This document shows, piece after piece, positions 33,759 through 45,898 of a DNA stretch of 64,000 bases (position 1 is its first letter; the number at the start of each line of letters is the position of its first letter). A model generated the notes under the pieces. The model did no database searches. It saw only the letters and a list, made by a program, of their open reading frames with translations, and was not told the origin of the DNA. The translations under genes were made by a program, and so were the position numbers. The DNA comes from Pleurostoma richardsiae. Its lineage: Eukaryota > Ascomycota > Sordariomycetes > Calosphaeriales > Pleurostomataceae. The stretch covers positions 558,001 to 622,000 of the forward strand of contig JANBVO010000015.1 in the NCBI GenBank assembly GCA_030052745.1. The letters run 5' to 3'.

Positions 33759-35796
33759 ATGGAACCCAAGCGTCCTATCATTATTGGAAATGTGGCTGGG
33801 GCCATGGAAGACTGTCCTCACGCCATGTAAGTGCACATACCACGCACACCCCACCTAACCTTTCCAAAGGGTGGTTAACATCCCGTTTCATCTCTCAGGC
33901 TCCGTATGATCTCGGACGGCTATCTCGACGCTATCGCTGGGGACTGGCTATCGGAGCTTAACATTGCGTGGAACGCGATCCGGAAGTACGACGATCCCAG
34001 CAAGGGATATGAAGTGGGCTTCTTGGAGCAGCTGGATGACTGTATCGACATCATCGCCGAAAAGAAGATCAAGCTCGTGAGCAACGCTGGAGCCCTGAAC
34101 ACACCGGAGTGTGCGCGAAAGGTCAGGGAGATATGCAAGAATCACGGCCAGGGCCACCTGAAGATTGCTTATGTCGAGGGGGACGACATATCCGAGATTG
34201 TCGTCAATCACGCTAAGAAGGAGCAGCAGGGTGGCATCGTCCACCTCGATCACCCGGAGCGCACTCTTGAAAGCTGGGGCAAGAAGCCTCTCTGCGGTGT
34301 CGCTTACTTTGGTGCCTGGGGCATTGTCACGGCGTTAAGGGAGGGCGCTGACATTGTGATCTGCGGCCGCGTGACTGATGCCAGCCCAGTCATCGCCCTG
34401 GCAGCGTGGTGGCATAACTGGGGGTATGACGCATGGAACCAGCTGGCTGGGGCACTGGTAGCTGGGCGTATGTGTCTCGTCGCTCCTGCATGCACTAGAC
34501 CTAGAACGCTCCTCTTGCTAATGAATGTTTGTGGCCAGATCTGATCGAGTGCGGACCCTATGTCACCGGTGCCAACTTTTCCGGCGTCCGGCCGTATCTC
34601 GATGGACTGGTCGATCTCGGATTTCCAATTGCCGAGATTGCGCATGACGGGACGACTATCATCACGAAGCATCCCGTCCACGCAGGGTTTGTTGACGAGT
34701 TCAACGTGCGCGCGCAATTCTTGTACGAGATCCAGGGCCACAAGTACATTAATTCAGACGTGCTGGCAGACATCGGGAACGTCAAGATTGAGAACACGGG
34801 ACAAAAGGACCGCGTGCGTGTCTCCGGTGCCGTTGGCGGCCCGCCACCGCCCACGACCAAGGCCATCACAGTGGCAATTGGCGGCTACCAGGCCGAGGCG
34901 ACGTTCTACATGAACGGTCTCGATCTCGATGCCAAGGAGCGGTTCATGCGGCAGCAGATCGAGTACGCATTCAAAGACGCGAATCTCTCAGAGCTAAGCA
35001 TTGAGCGATACGGTTCTGGCGAAGCAAACCCAAGTAATCAGGCGTCGGGGACTGTGTCAGTGAGAGTCCTGGTAAAAGGGAAAGAAAAAGAAGACATCAG
35101 GGAAGATGTCTTCCGGAAGCATATATACGCTCTTCGGATGCAATTTTATGCAGGTGAGATAGCCTCAGACGATCTCTCTCCTATGCAATAGAACTTATGA
35201 TGCACCTACAGGGCTGATGTTTTATAGGGTACCATATGTCTTTAGATTTCCGTACCATGTCGCCGAAAATGTTCATGGAGCTCTTTCCGGGAATCATCTC
35301 GTATGAGAAACTACCCCATAGGGTGATCATTGATGACCGCGTTATCGAGATCAAGCACCATGGAATTACGGCACCACCGCCCGGGAAGCGGCCCAGTTAT
35401 GAGACGCTGGATCCCGTCGACCTAGAGAGCTTCGGATTCACGAGCAGAGTACCCTTAGGTTCGATTGCGTACGCCCGATCCGGGGATAAGGGGGATAACT
35501 GCAACGTCGGAATCTACGTCCGGACAGCAGAAGAGTACCGATGGCTACAGACCTACCTAACCGTGCCCCGGGTCATTTGGTTGCTAGGAGAAGACTACCA
35601 TGAGTCTATCACCGTTGAGCGATGCGAGTTCCCGCAGATAAAGGCGGTGCATTTCCGTTTTCTGGATTTCCTTGGCGGAGGTGCCGCCAGCAGCACAAGG
35701 ATTGACATGCTCGGTAAAGCCGTGGCCGAATATCTTCGCAGCAAGTTCGTCGATGTTCCTGCCAAATTTCTGAATAACCCCATCTCTCTGGGCTAG
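33759..35796 (+). CDS. AtuA-like protein (DUF1446, acyclic terpene utilisation family)
   Basis: Homologue of AtuA, a protein named from the Pseudomonas citronellol/geraniol-utilisation cluster; biochemical role uncertain. Exons: 33759-33826, 33899-34467, 34539-35153, 35228-35796; 606 aa. The N-terminal DUF1446 domain shows GNVAGAMEDCPHAM, KIKLVSNAGALN, ICGRVTDASPVIALAAWWHNW and GHLIECGPYVTGANFSG. The C-terminal domain (from about residue 495) has the signature SIAYARSGDKGDNCNVGIYV, typical of the AtuA ferredoxin-fold domain. Start at 33759 in GCCAACATGG gives MEPKRPIIIG, the conserved N-terminus. In fungi such proteins often lie beside acyl-CoA or leucine/terpene-degradation enzymes. Here it follows ADH and ALDH, and a BCKDH complex lies 16 kb on. 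This is the strongest single hint that the cluster acts on branched, isoprenoid-like substrates. Confidence 0.93.
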
Positions 35797-36434
35797 AGAC
35801 GGGAGTTTCTTGGAACATGCTAAAGGGGCATTTCGAGAGACTGATTCGTGTGTGTGTGTTTGTGTGTTTGTTTGACGCCGGTGATATATTTTGAGGCTCG
35901 CAAGGCATCACAATCATCTAGATTGGTCTATAGATATAAATAGGCATGACAAATGGATTTTATCTCTTAACGGATGTGGTAGGATAAAGCTATCGAAGCT
36001 GAGCATTACGATCAACGTGTCCACATAAGTAGTCATCTGTCAATAACTCAAGTGTCACTCTGCACGAGGGCGTGCGGCAGATTCAAAACCAAGGAAGAGC
36101 AAGTGCAGACGGCGACGGCACTTGTGTAAAAATGGATGCAGATTATTTCGTGTGATGATAGAATAGAACTTGGGTTTCAACCCCATTAAGCCTCGGCCGA
36201 ATAGAGTAGAGTAGAAGTATATAGATGGGGATGATCTAAGTAGTAGATTTCGTAATCGCAGCTGAGCTATCTGAAAATGCACGTCTGGTCATCCCTATTG
36301 TGTATCTTCAGACTAATGGAAAGCCTTTGTAAAATAAAAACATCTGACACGACAGATGTGCATACTTGTGTTCTACAAGATCACAATGTACTACTCACAT
36401 TCAGTGGAAACTAATCTACCTCGATGCAGCCCGC
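35797..36434. other. Convergent intergenic region
   Basis: Between the 3' ends of AtuA (+) and the first BVMO-like gene (-). It contains a short TG/TTG-rich stretch (35848-35872). No gene seen. Confidence 0.5.
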
Positions 36435-38819
36435 CTATACACCGTTGATGTACCAGGCCATGTCTGTGCCTGGCTCGCCCTTGTCTGCAAGTGTGAAGCC
36501 GTTCCCCCAGTAGCTAAATCTGTTTTGTGATGTGTACTCCCAGTTGTAGTCCTGTAGCATGATTAGCGGTAGTCCTTACTCGACATCCAATCGGAGTTTA
36601 TACTACCTCCCAACGCGGATGCAGCAAGACGTCGAAGAAGTGAAGACGGGTTCCGGGCCACATCATGATCACGTCGCCATTGGCCCCAAGTTTGAACCAC
36701 GAGCGGCAGGGTGCGTCCCACACCGTTCTTTTCAGATACAGCTCTCGGTGATGTCTGAAGTCGACTACAGCCTCTTTCTTCGGTACGAGGGATTTGATGT
36801 TCTCAATTTGGAATTTTCTGAGAACAATTTCGATGTATCTGGTTATAGCCTCTACGGCCGGGATAACAGAGCCATGGCCGTAGGGTCCGAAGGGGCCCAG
36901 AATCACTAGAGGTGCGGTCTATTAGGATCATCCGCGCCGGGCAGCCGAACTATTGTTTTGGTTCGTTGCTTACTGAAGTAGTTCGGAAAGTTAGGTGCCA
37001 TGACGCTGATATAAGTCTCCGGGGAGTCTTTGAAAGCATCACGCATGTCAACACCGTTTTCTCCAACAATGGGAAATCTAGGGCGGAACGAGACATCGAA
37101 GCCCGTGGCGCATATGAGAACATCTAGTTTGTGTTCTGTGCCATCTTCTGTGACAAGGCCGTTTTCCGTGATCTCCTTGATTCTGGAGAATGTCACATCG
37201 CACTTGTCGTCTGAGATGCGTTCCAGGTAACCATTACCCGGTGTTGGCCTCTGCGTCATAGGTTAGCTCACCGATCGGTTAGGACGGTTGACCGTGTAGA
37301 TATATACGCACCCTGCAGCCCACGGCAAACTCCTTGGGGATCAACTTCTCAATCAAGTCAGGTTTCAGCTGCAACTTGCGAGTCATTTCTCTTTCGGAGA
37401 ACTACTTGTATATTAGTCAACACGGTATCTCAACGTGGGGAAGACATTGCGAACCTCTTGAGCCTCGACTTGTTCAGGTGTTCCTTTGATCATCTTGTTA
37501 GAGTGTCAGCACGGCAAGAAAAACAAGATTTATTGCATCAATCTTCCACACTCATACCATTGCGAAATTCTGGTTTATCTCCTTCTCAACGTCTTTTCGG
37601 TATGCAAGATACTCATCCGAATTCTCGGCGAAGCTATTCTTCTGCTCTTCTGTGTCTGTTTCCCTTGTCGTTAGTCTCCTCAGGCATCGCTAGGAGAGCA
37701 CATTGGTTTGCCCTACAGTTAACATTCGCACCGTTGGGGCCGGCGTACTTCGAGGCAAACCCCGCCGTCACCCATGCTGGCGAGCGGATGAAGCATTTCA
37801 TCTTCCGCACCTCTGGACATAACAATATTGTTAGCATAGCGTATCGAGTGTAACGGAGTCCATAGGTATCTTCGTACGGTCATATACAGCAGGTATGACC
37901 TGCACGGCACTGCTGCCGTTGCCGATGACGCCGACGGTCTTGCCAGCGAGGTCGATGGAGTTATCCCACGCCGCGGTGTGCACACGATTCTTGAACTTCT
38001 CGAGACCTGGGATGTTGGGCCACTTCCAGTGGCTAGATCGGTAGGAAGCCTATTTAGACCTATCCCGCCACGAAGGAAAGAGCCTTACTTACTTCAAGAC
38101 GCCAGTTGCGTTGATCAGCACCTCACCGTGGTCATAGAACGTGACATTGGGATCGTCGCCCGGCTGGATCTTCACCGCCCACTGCCCTTTGTTGTCGTCC
38201 CACCAGGCGCCAACGACGCGATGGTTGAGTTTGACAAACGAGTCGAGATTGTAAAGGGAGACGACGTTCTTGAGGTAACCCAGGATCTCTTGGGAACTCG
38301 CGTAGCTGTTCTGTTTTAGTACCCCTATAGGACCTAGGAACTATTAAAGTGGTCGTCACGTACTAGCTCGTCCAATCCGTCTTGGGATGCCACGAGAACT
38401 GGTAGTTGACGGCTGGCTGGGGGGAGTGGTCAGCACAGTCCAGGGGTTAGCGGAGGCTAGGTGACCCTTACGATATCACAAGCACACCCAGGGTAGCTGT
38501 CTGTATGTTAATGGCCTGTTACGCTGTGAAGAGGAACGAGAAATGGAATTGCCAAAAGGGAAAGATCGTGGTATTCTCACACGTTCTCAAACCATGTGCC
38601 TCCCAGCTCTGGGTTCTTCTCGTAGATCTGCAAAGTGATATTGCTATTCTCGATTTGCTGGCCCAATACGCGAGCGACGTTGATGCCGGAGACACCAAAC
38701 CCTATCACAAGTACCCGGATAGGCCGCCGGACGCCTAGGCATGTATCGGGAATCACGTAGGGCTCGGCAGCAACAGACTCCTTAGGGCTGGACAGGTCGA
38801 CATTGGCGTGCGGAGCCAT
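36435..38819 (-). CDS. Baeyer-Villiger-type flavin monooxygenase 1
   Basis: Class B flavoprotein that would insert oxygen next to a ketone (ester or lactone formation) using NADPH and O2. Twelve exons: 38581-38819, 38472-38496, 38364-38416, 38093-38305, 37878-38032, 37732-37812, 37558-37649, 37455-37493, 37312-37401, 36974-37250, 36607-36905, 36435-36551; 559 aa, all joins in phase. FAD motif VLVIGFGVSGINVAR, then YEKNPELGGTWFENV, NADPH motif GVIGNGSSAVQV, and the late ATGFDVSFRPRFP block. The class fingerprint (F-x-G-x3-H-x3-W-D) appears as FKNRVHTAAWD, one residue shorter and without the glycine, so catalysis may differ. Very intron-rich compared with its paralogue, with which it is arranged head-to-head. 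It could be a true BVMO or a related N- or C-hydroxylating FMO. Confidence 0.88.
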
Positions 38820-39345
38820 TGCTCAAAGTGCTGAGAGCTCGTGGGATCGAGTTGGATGTGCACTTGCAGAAGCAGCAGACCTGGGACGCAACACCATGAG
38901 GTTGCCCTCTGCCATAAAAGCTTGCCCGTGTCTTCAAGGAGTAGCCCCTTCGGCGTCTGATTAGTGACTGGTGCTAAGGGATACTACGGGCAAATAGATG
39001 ACAAGTTAGAGGCGCAGACGGCAATTTCCACCCCGTTGGGGCCCCGGGCACCCAGCAATTTCCCCGCAGCCGGAGTCCTCGGTGTTGGCCGGTGGGGTGG
39101 CGAGCGGTGGGCCTCGGTCGGCATTCACCGAGCACTGCGTTATTCGTAGCGCGATTCATCAGGCCATCATCGCAAAGCCGTTAGTCCTCGGCTACGTACG
39201 TGCCGCAGATCGCCCATCTGTCCGGAGGGGTGTGCGACTCTCGGGGAACACAAAAGTCAAACCTCGATCCCTCTTGCCTGCGTGCCATGGCACTGCAGAG
39301 ATTTCGGGGTCACAGAAGGTACAGGCATATCAGCAGCGCAACGAC
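38820..39345. promoter_or_regulatory. Shared promoter region of the two BVMO-like genes
   Basis: 526 bp between the divergent start codons. GC-rich with several CGG/CCG triplets (39054-39110) that could be Zn2Cys6 half-sites; no defined operator. The second gene's frame is open well upstream of its ATG but without conserved residues. Confidence 0.5.
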
Positions 39346-41294
39346 ATGGCCCCTGGCGCGACAACCACAGCTTCTGAGCCGGCTGCATACACCAACGGCA
39401 GAGGGGGAGCGGCTGACAGCGAGCCCATAACCAAGCCCCTCTACGACGAGAGGGACATGAAGATCATCTGCATCGGCGCTGGAGCCTCTGGTCTAGTCTT
39501 CGCCTACAAGCTGCAGCGCTCCTTTGAGAAGTTCAGCCTCACCATCTACGAGAAGAACACAGAACTCTCTGGGACGTGGTTTGAGAATCGTTATCCAGGG
39601 TGAGTCCATGGTTACACCGCCGGCGGTCCGAGTGAGTCTATGTTTAACCTACGGCGCAGTTGTGCCTGTGATGTCGCCGCTCATAATTACACTTACTCAT
39701 TTGAGCCGAAGCCCGACTGGTCTTCTGTGTACGCCAGTAGCAAGGAGATATATGGTTATTTCAACGACTTCGCTGACAAGTACAATCTGCGGCCATACGT
39801 AAAGACTCAGAAACAGGTGGTCAGTGCCCGCTGGGTTCCAGAGCGTGGCGGCTGGATCGTCGGGGTCAAGGACTTGGTCTCGGGCGAAGTCTTTGAAGAC
39901 TTTTGCCACATCCTGGTCAACGCGGGCGGCATCTTGAACGCATGGAAGTGGCCGTCTATCCCTGGCTTTGAGGACTTTAAGGGGCCAAAACTCCATACAG
40001 CTGCCTGGGACGACTCTGTTGACGTGGACAACAAGACAGTCGGACTTATTGGCAACGGGTGAGTTTAATTTTGCCGACCGCATCAACCGAATCTTAAGTT
40101 TGCTAACATGCATCAGCTCATCCGGGGTCCAAGTCCTGCCGGCCATCTATCCGAGGGTGAAGAAGATCGTCCACTTCATTCGCAAGGGGACGTGGGTGGC
40201 ACCGCCGTTGCGCGGCCTGAGTCAGCACGTCTACACCCCGGAGGAACTCGACCGCTTTGCAAACGAGCCAGGTTTTCTTCTGGAACATCGGAAGAAGTAT
40301 CAGACCAGCACAAGTGGCGTTTTTAACCTCTTTATCAGAGGTTCGCAGACCCAGAAAGATGTCAGAGCATCCATGGAGAAGCACATGACGGAGAGGATCC
40401 AGGACCCGGTCCTGAGGGAGAGACTCATTCCACACTGGAGCGTCGGGTGCAGGCGACTGACTCCCGGTATCAAATATCTGGAGGCGCTGCAGACGGACAA
40501 GGTCGATGTCATCATGAGCGGCATCAAAGAGATAACCCCGACCGGCACCAGAACCGTAGACGGTCATCAGCAAGACTTTGACGTGCTCCTTTGTGCAACC
40601 GGGTTCGACGTGTCCTTCCGGCCCCGGTTCCCCCTTCTAGGGCAGGGAGGCGAGGATCTGCGGGAACTATGGAGTAAGGAGGCTCTCGGCTATCTTGGAC
40701 TGGCCGCGCCTCAAATGCCAAACTATTTTGCTTTCCTTGGTCCTAATTGTCCCATCGGGAATGGCCCCATTCTAATTGCCATCGGTAAGCAAAATTCACG
40801 CCTATCCCTCTTCTCTAGCAGGACTTTGCTGACACTCTCGGCAAACAGAGGCGCAGGCAGACTACATACTCAAATGGTGTGACCGCTGGCAGACAGAGAA
40901 CATACGGTCTTTCACGCCCAAGTGGGACGCGATCAAGGACTTTAACGCCCATTCAGACCAGTTCATGCGAAACACCGTCTGGACGGAGGACTGCAGCTCT
41001 TGGTATAAGGGCAACAGCGTCACAGGCAGAGTCTCTGCACTCTGGCCAGGAAGCACCTTGCACTACCTCGAAGTGCTCTCTCAAATTCGCAGCGATGACT
41101 GGGACGTGGAGTATAACGGCAACCGCTTTTCGTTCCTCGGCAATGGCTTTAGCCAAACGGAGCTGGACCCTACCAGCGACTGGGCCTTCTACATTAAGGA
41201 GCATGACGACTCGCCTTTCATTGCCAAGTCAAAGCAAAGAAGGATCATTAACAAAAGCGGAAGCAAGGCGGGAACTGAGTTTAAGGTCATATAG
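39346..41294 (+). CDS. Baeyer-Villiger-type flavin monooxygenase 2
   Basis: Exons: 39346-39599, 39660-40058, 40117-40784, 40849-41294; 588 aa. Paralogue of the neighbouring minus-strand enzyme. The FAD fold is IICIGAGASGLVFA, followed by YEKNTELSGTWFENRYPG and CACDVAAHNYTYSFEP. The BVMO fingerprint is canonical: FKGPKLHTAAWD (codons at about 39976-40011). The NADPH fold is GLIGNGSSGVQVLPA, and the second ATG motif is LLCATGFDVSFRPRFP. The C-terminal region (WTEDCSSWYKG, ALWPGSTLHYLE) matches fungal BVMO-like enzymes. Expected reaction: ketone + O2 + NADPH to ester or lactone. An HSL-type hydrolase that could cleave that ester lies just downstream on the other strand. A 30-residue N-terminal extension precedes the FAD fold, normal for this subgroup. 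Confidence 0.92.
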
Positions 41295-41825
41295 ACGATG
41301 TCTTAATCGTCCTTTATTATCATTCCTTTGTTGCTCTATAGAATCCCTCTGTGACCTTCCTATGAGCGGAAGAGTGCATATGGCTAGCTAAAGCGAAGAA
41401 TAATGGTATCTCCAGAGAAATTCCTGTATTTCTCTAGGACTGATCTCATTTCATAGTAAGAACGGCTTACGCAAAGAGAGCGGTGGTATAATCGTGGGGA
41501 ATGGCAACTGATTGGGCGCATTATGGCTCAATTTGTTCACTTAATAGTTTAGCAGGCCTACAAGTGCGACCTGGTAAACTCATAGCGAAGGAGATGGACA
41601 GCAAGACTAATAGTATCGTAATCTAAGCTCTCACTTCCCCCTTGATTAAGTGCGACAATTCGCCGCAGTCTCGACACTGACGCTCATCTTGGATGAATTC
41701 ACGATAAGCTTAATCGACATGCAGTTATAAGAGCAAGCGCTGTCAGGCTTGAGATAGGATCTAACAACCATAAACTATGAATATAACGAAGGACAAGGTT
41801 GAGATGAGTTGATGACTTGTCTTGG
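41295..41825. other. Convergent intergenic region
   Basis: AT-rich spacer between the 3' ends of BVMO 2 (+) and the hydrolase (-). No gene, RNA or repeat recognised. Confidence 0.5.
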
Positions 41826-43233
41826 CTATTCCGCTGTAGGGGCGTCTCGCGTGGTCCTGTCTATCCAATCAACAATAGCTTGGAAATATTCCACAGAGGA
41901 CTTGAGCTCAGGATATACGTAAAATGCATGAGGCATTCCGGGGTATACTTTGAGTGTTACATCCACGCTGGTGGCACGGTTCTTATTAGCGCTGGAGCCA
42001 TAAATTTCATGCTGAGTATGCTCAGAGAGAGTATTCTTACCCATCAGCACGAAGTGCCTCGGTATATGCAAGTCCTTCGTCTCTCAGCGGATCCATTCCC
42101 GCCACCTGGACAACTGTAAAATTGTTAGACAATGGCTCGAGGGAACATGCAGAAAAGATATCTTGGTAAACTGATTTGACTAACGTGCCGGTGGCAAGCC
42201 GGCGAGCGACGTCGCCAGCAGAGGGCTTGCTCGAGGATCTGCTTCTGCCCTGGGTAGATAGTTATTCCAGAAAAGCCGCATTCTCTCTGCCGTGACAAGG
42301 GGCGAATGTGCGTTTTGCTCATAGGATTCATATTCATATTTGGACAGGGGGAAGTGGTCCGGATGACAGGTCACGGGAATGTTCAGGACCTGCCCGATAA
42401 TGCCACTGATACCTTCATCACGGGCAATATGGGCGAGAACAGTTGACTAGTCAATGATCTTGTGTGAGTTCTGCCGGAAACAAGTGGTCCGGAAGGGGTG
42501 CGGACTCACCACATTGGCTCCTGCACTGCCTCCACCAACTATGATTTTGTTGGGATCGACGCCTAGCGATTCCGCGTTCTCTTTACACTATCGACCTTCC
42601 ATTAATCTGGAAACTTGACCATCCTGTGAGACAGGACGGAGGCGCATACCCATAATAGAACATCAAGCGAATCATTAAGAGCGTAAGGGAATGGGAACTC
42701 AGGTGCCCTGCAACGGAGTCAGCTCGAAGCACCGAACAGCAAGTAAGAACACATACCTTCGGTAGTCAACGCTGACAACGACAGCCCGGTTCTTAACCGC
42801 GACAAGTCTGTTCTGGACCTCCTCAGTTTCAGGCGTGCCAACCGTCCAGCCTGCCGTTCTTCTATTAGCGAACCTTCTGCCTTCGCGAGCGAAGAGTGAA
42901 ACAATCCGCCCTACCTCCCCCGTGGACGTTGAAGAATAGCACATGGCCCTTGCCTAGCTGAATAGGCTCGTAGATTCGAATTCCAACTTTGTACCCGTCT
43001 TTAACGGCCACTTCAGTCGTCCTGATGAGGAGGTCCCGACCAGCCACCGGCGCATCCCCAGGGAGAGGTGGAGCCTTGTATGGTACCTTGCGGAATTCCT
43101 CGATGGGCAGACGGTAGAGTTTGTTGGCCAGCTCATCGATCGGCGCGTGCTTAGGCGCTATTTCGGCCCACTCTGGGTCCATGGTGGTCAAGTGCGTGAA
43201 GCGGCCTTGCTTGATTCCGGCAATGCTGCTCAT
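41826..43233 (-). CDS. Alpha/beta hydrolase, hormone-sensitive-lipase type esterase
   Basis: Serine esterase or lactonase of the HSL (alpha/beta-hydrolase-3) group. Exons: 42915-43233, 42757-42850, 42650-42707, 42510-42587, 42185-42446, 42041-42113, 41826-41967; 341 aa. Oxyanion-hole motif FNVHGGGW; nucleophile in IIVGGGSAGANV (a GGSAG variant of the usual GDSAG); acid in GMDPLRDEG; histidine in YPGMPHAFYV. All four motifs are complete only after splicing six introns, so the gene is intact. No signal peptide, so it is intracellular. Its place beside two BVMO-like genes suggests cleavage of the ester or lactone they form (inference); similar pairing is known for ketone-degrading bacteria. It could alternatively be a general detoxifying esterase. 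Confidence 0.92.
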
Positions 43234-43985
43234 GGCTGATTAATACTCGGTAGCTATTTAGTCTCAGGAGATGAAGGAGATTGTGAAGTATTCCAGATCT
43301 GCGTCGACGAAGCCATGCGGCTATATACGAACGTGACAAAAGACGTGTAGGCAAAATAAGAGAGGGGCCTGGCCAAGCGCTCAAGCCGCGACCCCAAACA
43401 CCGAAATCGAAGTCGGTCAATGATCCGCCGAAGCGTTCTCGCAGAGCTGATTGGACACACATTTGGCACCCGGGTTGTGACGAAGTCTTCGCGGCGCCGA
43501 CTCCTCGGCGTTTCCCGACCGCCTACACTGTGGGCAAATTTGGTGATTCGTTGACGCCCAGCACCTACTTAGCAGTGCGCTTATAAACTAGCAAATTGGT
43601 CCTATCTCTACGAAGTCGCTGAGGCGGAATTCTTCGAAGAAGCAGAGGCTTGTAACGCAGCCCACGACTAATGATGCGAAAATCATGCCAGTTCTGAAAT
43701 TTACTCCTCCTGAAACGAGTCACCGAGATCGCACCCGCTTCCTGTAAAAATGCATGATCCGGTAATACAGAAGCCGATCCACAACAATGAGAGGGGAGAC
43801 TAATGTATCTAATGGGGTGAACTGATTGCTCTTTTCATCTCTAATCAAGTCGCATCCATGTACTTCTTCTGTTCGGAGGGCACTCCCGTACTACTATGTA
43901 TGATACGACATCGACGAACGTGCACAAGCCAGCCTGCCGCTTTATTCACGCTCTCACCAGTTTCACACCCGGAGTGGTGGTCCAG
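43234..43985. other. Intergenic region
   Basis: Promoter of the hydrolase (left) and 3' flank of the MFS transporter (right). A frame at 43151-43469 minus has no motif. Nothing else recognised. Confidence 0.5.
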
Positions 43986-45898
43986 CTACGCAGTCTCGAT
44001 CACCGCTTCAGACGTCTTCTCGTCTGACTCAAAGGCCCCCTGTTTCTCGCACTCAGCAGGCGCGTGGCCTTCGTCATCGACGACTGCATCGCCAAAGACT
44101 GCACCTAGTTGCTCTAGTGTATAACCCTTCGTCTGCATCTCTTGTCAGCCAGCCTAGCAAGATATCTCTTGCTGCTAGTGGTGCTTACCTCGGGAAAAAA
44201 GAAAAACACGATTATAATCATCATCGTGCTAGTTGCGATGAAAACAATGTAGAAACGCCACCCAATGTTTGCAAGGGCAGGTGAGGCGACGCTCGACCAA
44301 AGGATCGAACTCAGGAAGAGGCCCTGCATCGAAAAGGCAACACCCTGTGCTCTGATCTCACTGGGGAAGATTTCGGAGCTGAAAACGAATGCAGCCGCTT
44401 CAATTCCCAAGGTGTATCTAAAAGATGCCCCTGTAAGTCAACGGCTCGAGTCTAAATGGGGCGGTGGTCTCACACTTACACCACAATGATCCAGAAGATG
44501 AAGAATACGGCCGCCTTGTTCCCAGCGGTGTCGGTCCCTGCGAAGAGCTTCGTCAGGGTGGTGAGGCCAATCAATCCGATGAGGACCCCTATATAGCCGC
44601 CAACTTCATTACAGAGGTCTGGGTCAGTAAAATTCGTCTCCGTTGTGCGTCAATAGCAAGTGCTCTTACGCATTTGTTTCCGCCTTCCGACCTTGTCCGA
44701 TATCATTGCGCCAGCCAGATTTCCGAACCCGTTCATAGTGGTCCAGAGGCCAGCCATGACGGTGGTCATGAACGCGCTGAAACCAAGGCCACTGTAAATT
44801 TCAGTAGAATATGCTGCACGCATGCTCAGTCAGATTCGTCTTGGATGTGAAGTCGAATTGTGCGCAGAGTAGTCATTCGCTGGTAAAGGGAAAAGAGAGA
44901 GATTCAAACATACACAAGAGCACGTTTAACCCGCTGCACTGGGTGCCCATCATGGCTAGAAAGCCCAGAATGAATCTCCGTCTCTGCGACGGAACTCGCA
45001 GTGCTTTCCATATGGTCGTTTTCTTTTGCAGCTCCAGGTCAAGCTGGGCCTTGGTAATCAAGAACTCATGTCGAGCAAACTCATTTGTCAGATCACCTCT
45101 GACCCTGTGCAGCTTGATCATTGTCGCTTCGGCGTCGCTCTCTCTGCCTTGGGCATAGACTAACAGATGAATTGTCAGCCCAAGTTGGCTGCTAGGAGAA
45201 AACCGGGTATGTCTGGGGCCATCACTTACGCCACCGTGGGCTCTCGGGCAAGAAGATTGTTAGGACAAACAGTATAAGAGGAAAAACACACTGAATCGCC
45301 AGAGGGCATCGCCAAGACTTCTGCCCTCCGCTGTGGAAGAAGGCACAGCCCATCCACGAGGCCAGCATGTTGCCAAATCCCAGAGCGGAACCGTGTAGCC
45401 CGACCATGAGTCCCCGCGCGTGGGCGGGCGCGACTTCAGCCTGGTATAGAGGAATGGCGGGTAGAAGAAGCCCGGCTCCGACGCCGATAATGAGGCGCGA
45501 GACGGTCAGCATAGCGACATTGATGCTGCCCGCCTGCAGGGCACCCCCGATCATTGTGAAGGCACATCCAAGTAGGATTGGTGCCTTCCGTCCGTAGGCG
45601 TACGCAAACCAGGAGTAGATGATGGCTCCGATGAACCCACCGAGATAGAGCAGGCACATCCACACAGCGACCATCGAAGTGGTACGGTCGCTATTGGGAT
45701 CCAGGTTCATGAAATTGTAAAAGTCTGGCTTGGCCAGAGTGGTTGCCAGCACGGATATGACATACCCGTACGTAAAGCTGCCAATACAGGCCGCGAGGAC
45801 GACCTGGTCCGTTCAGTGTCAGCCAGCCTGTCACTAGCTACAACAATGAACCCATTCCTCCTGATACTCACTCGAATGTTATACGGAGAGTTCCTCAT
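43986..45898 (-). CDS. MFS transporter, sugar-porter family
   Basis: Twelve-helix plasma-membrane symporter of the fungal hexose/lactose-permease-like group. Exons: 45872-45898, 45230-45803, 44914-45159, 44670-44813, 44480-44618, 44189-44417, 43986-44132; 501 aa. Sugar-porter signatures: AYAYGRKAPILLGC after helix 2, SRLIIGVGAGLLLPAIPLYQAEVAPAHARG, LPESPRW at the end of helix 6, SDKVGRRK after helix 8, and EIFPSEIRAQG near helix 10. The C-terminal TKGYTLEQLGAVFGD matches the family. The first exon encodes only nine residues (MRNSPYNIR), so a longer N-terminus is not excluded. In this setting it may import the cluster substrate rather than a sugar; many sugar-porter-like proteins in fungal catabolic clusters carry acids or polyols. 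Divergent from the SDR gene. Confidence 0.92.

Noticed and set aside
36435-38819. Numerous short frames suggesting a degenerate BVMO copy
   Set aside because: Twelve exons join in phase to 559 aa with all conserved motifs. Only the fingerprint stretch is altered.
41826-43233. Hydrolase apparently lacking its oxyanion and nucleophile context
   Set aside because: HGGGW and GGGSAGANV are completed across introns, and the Ser-Asp-His set is present.
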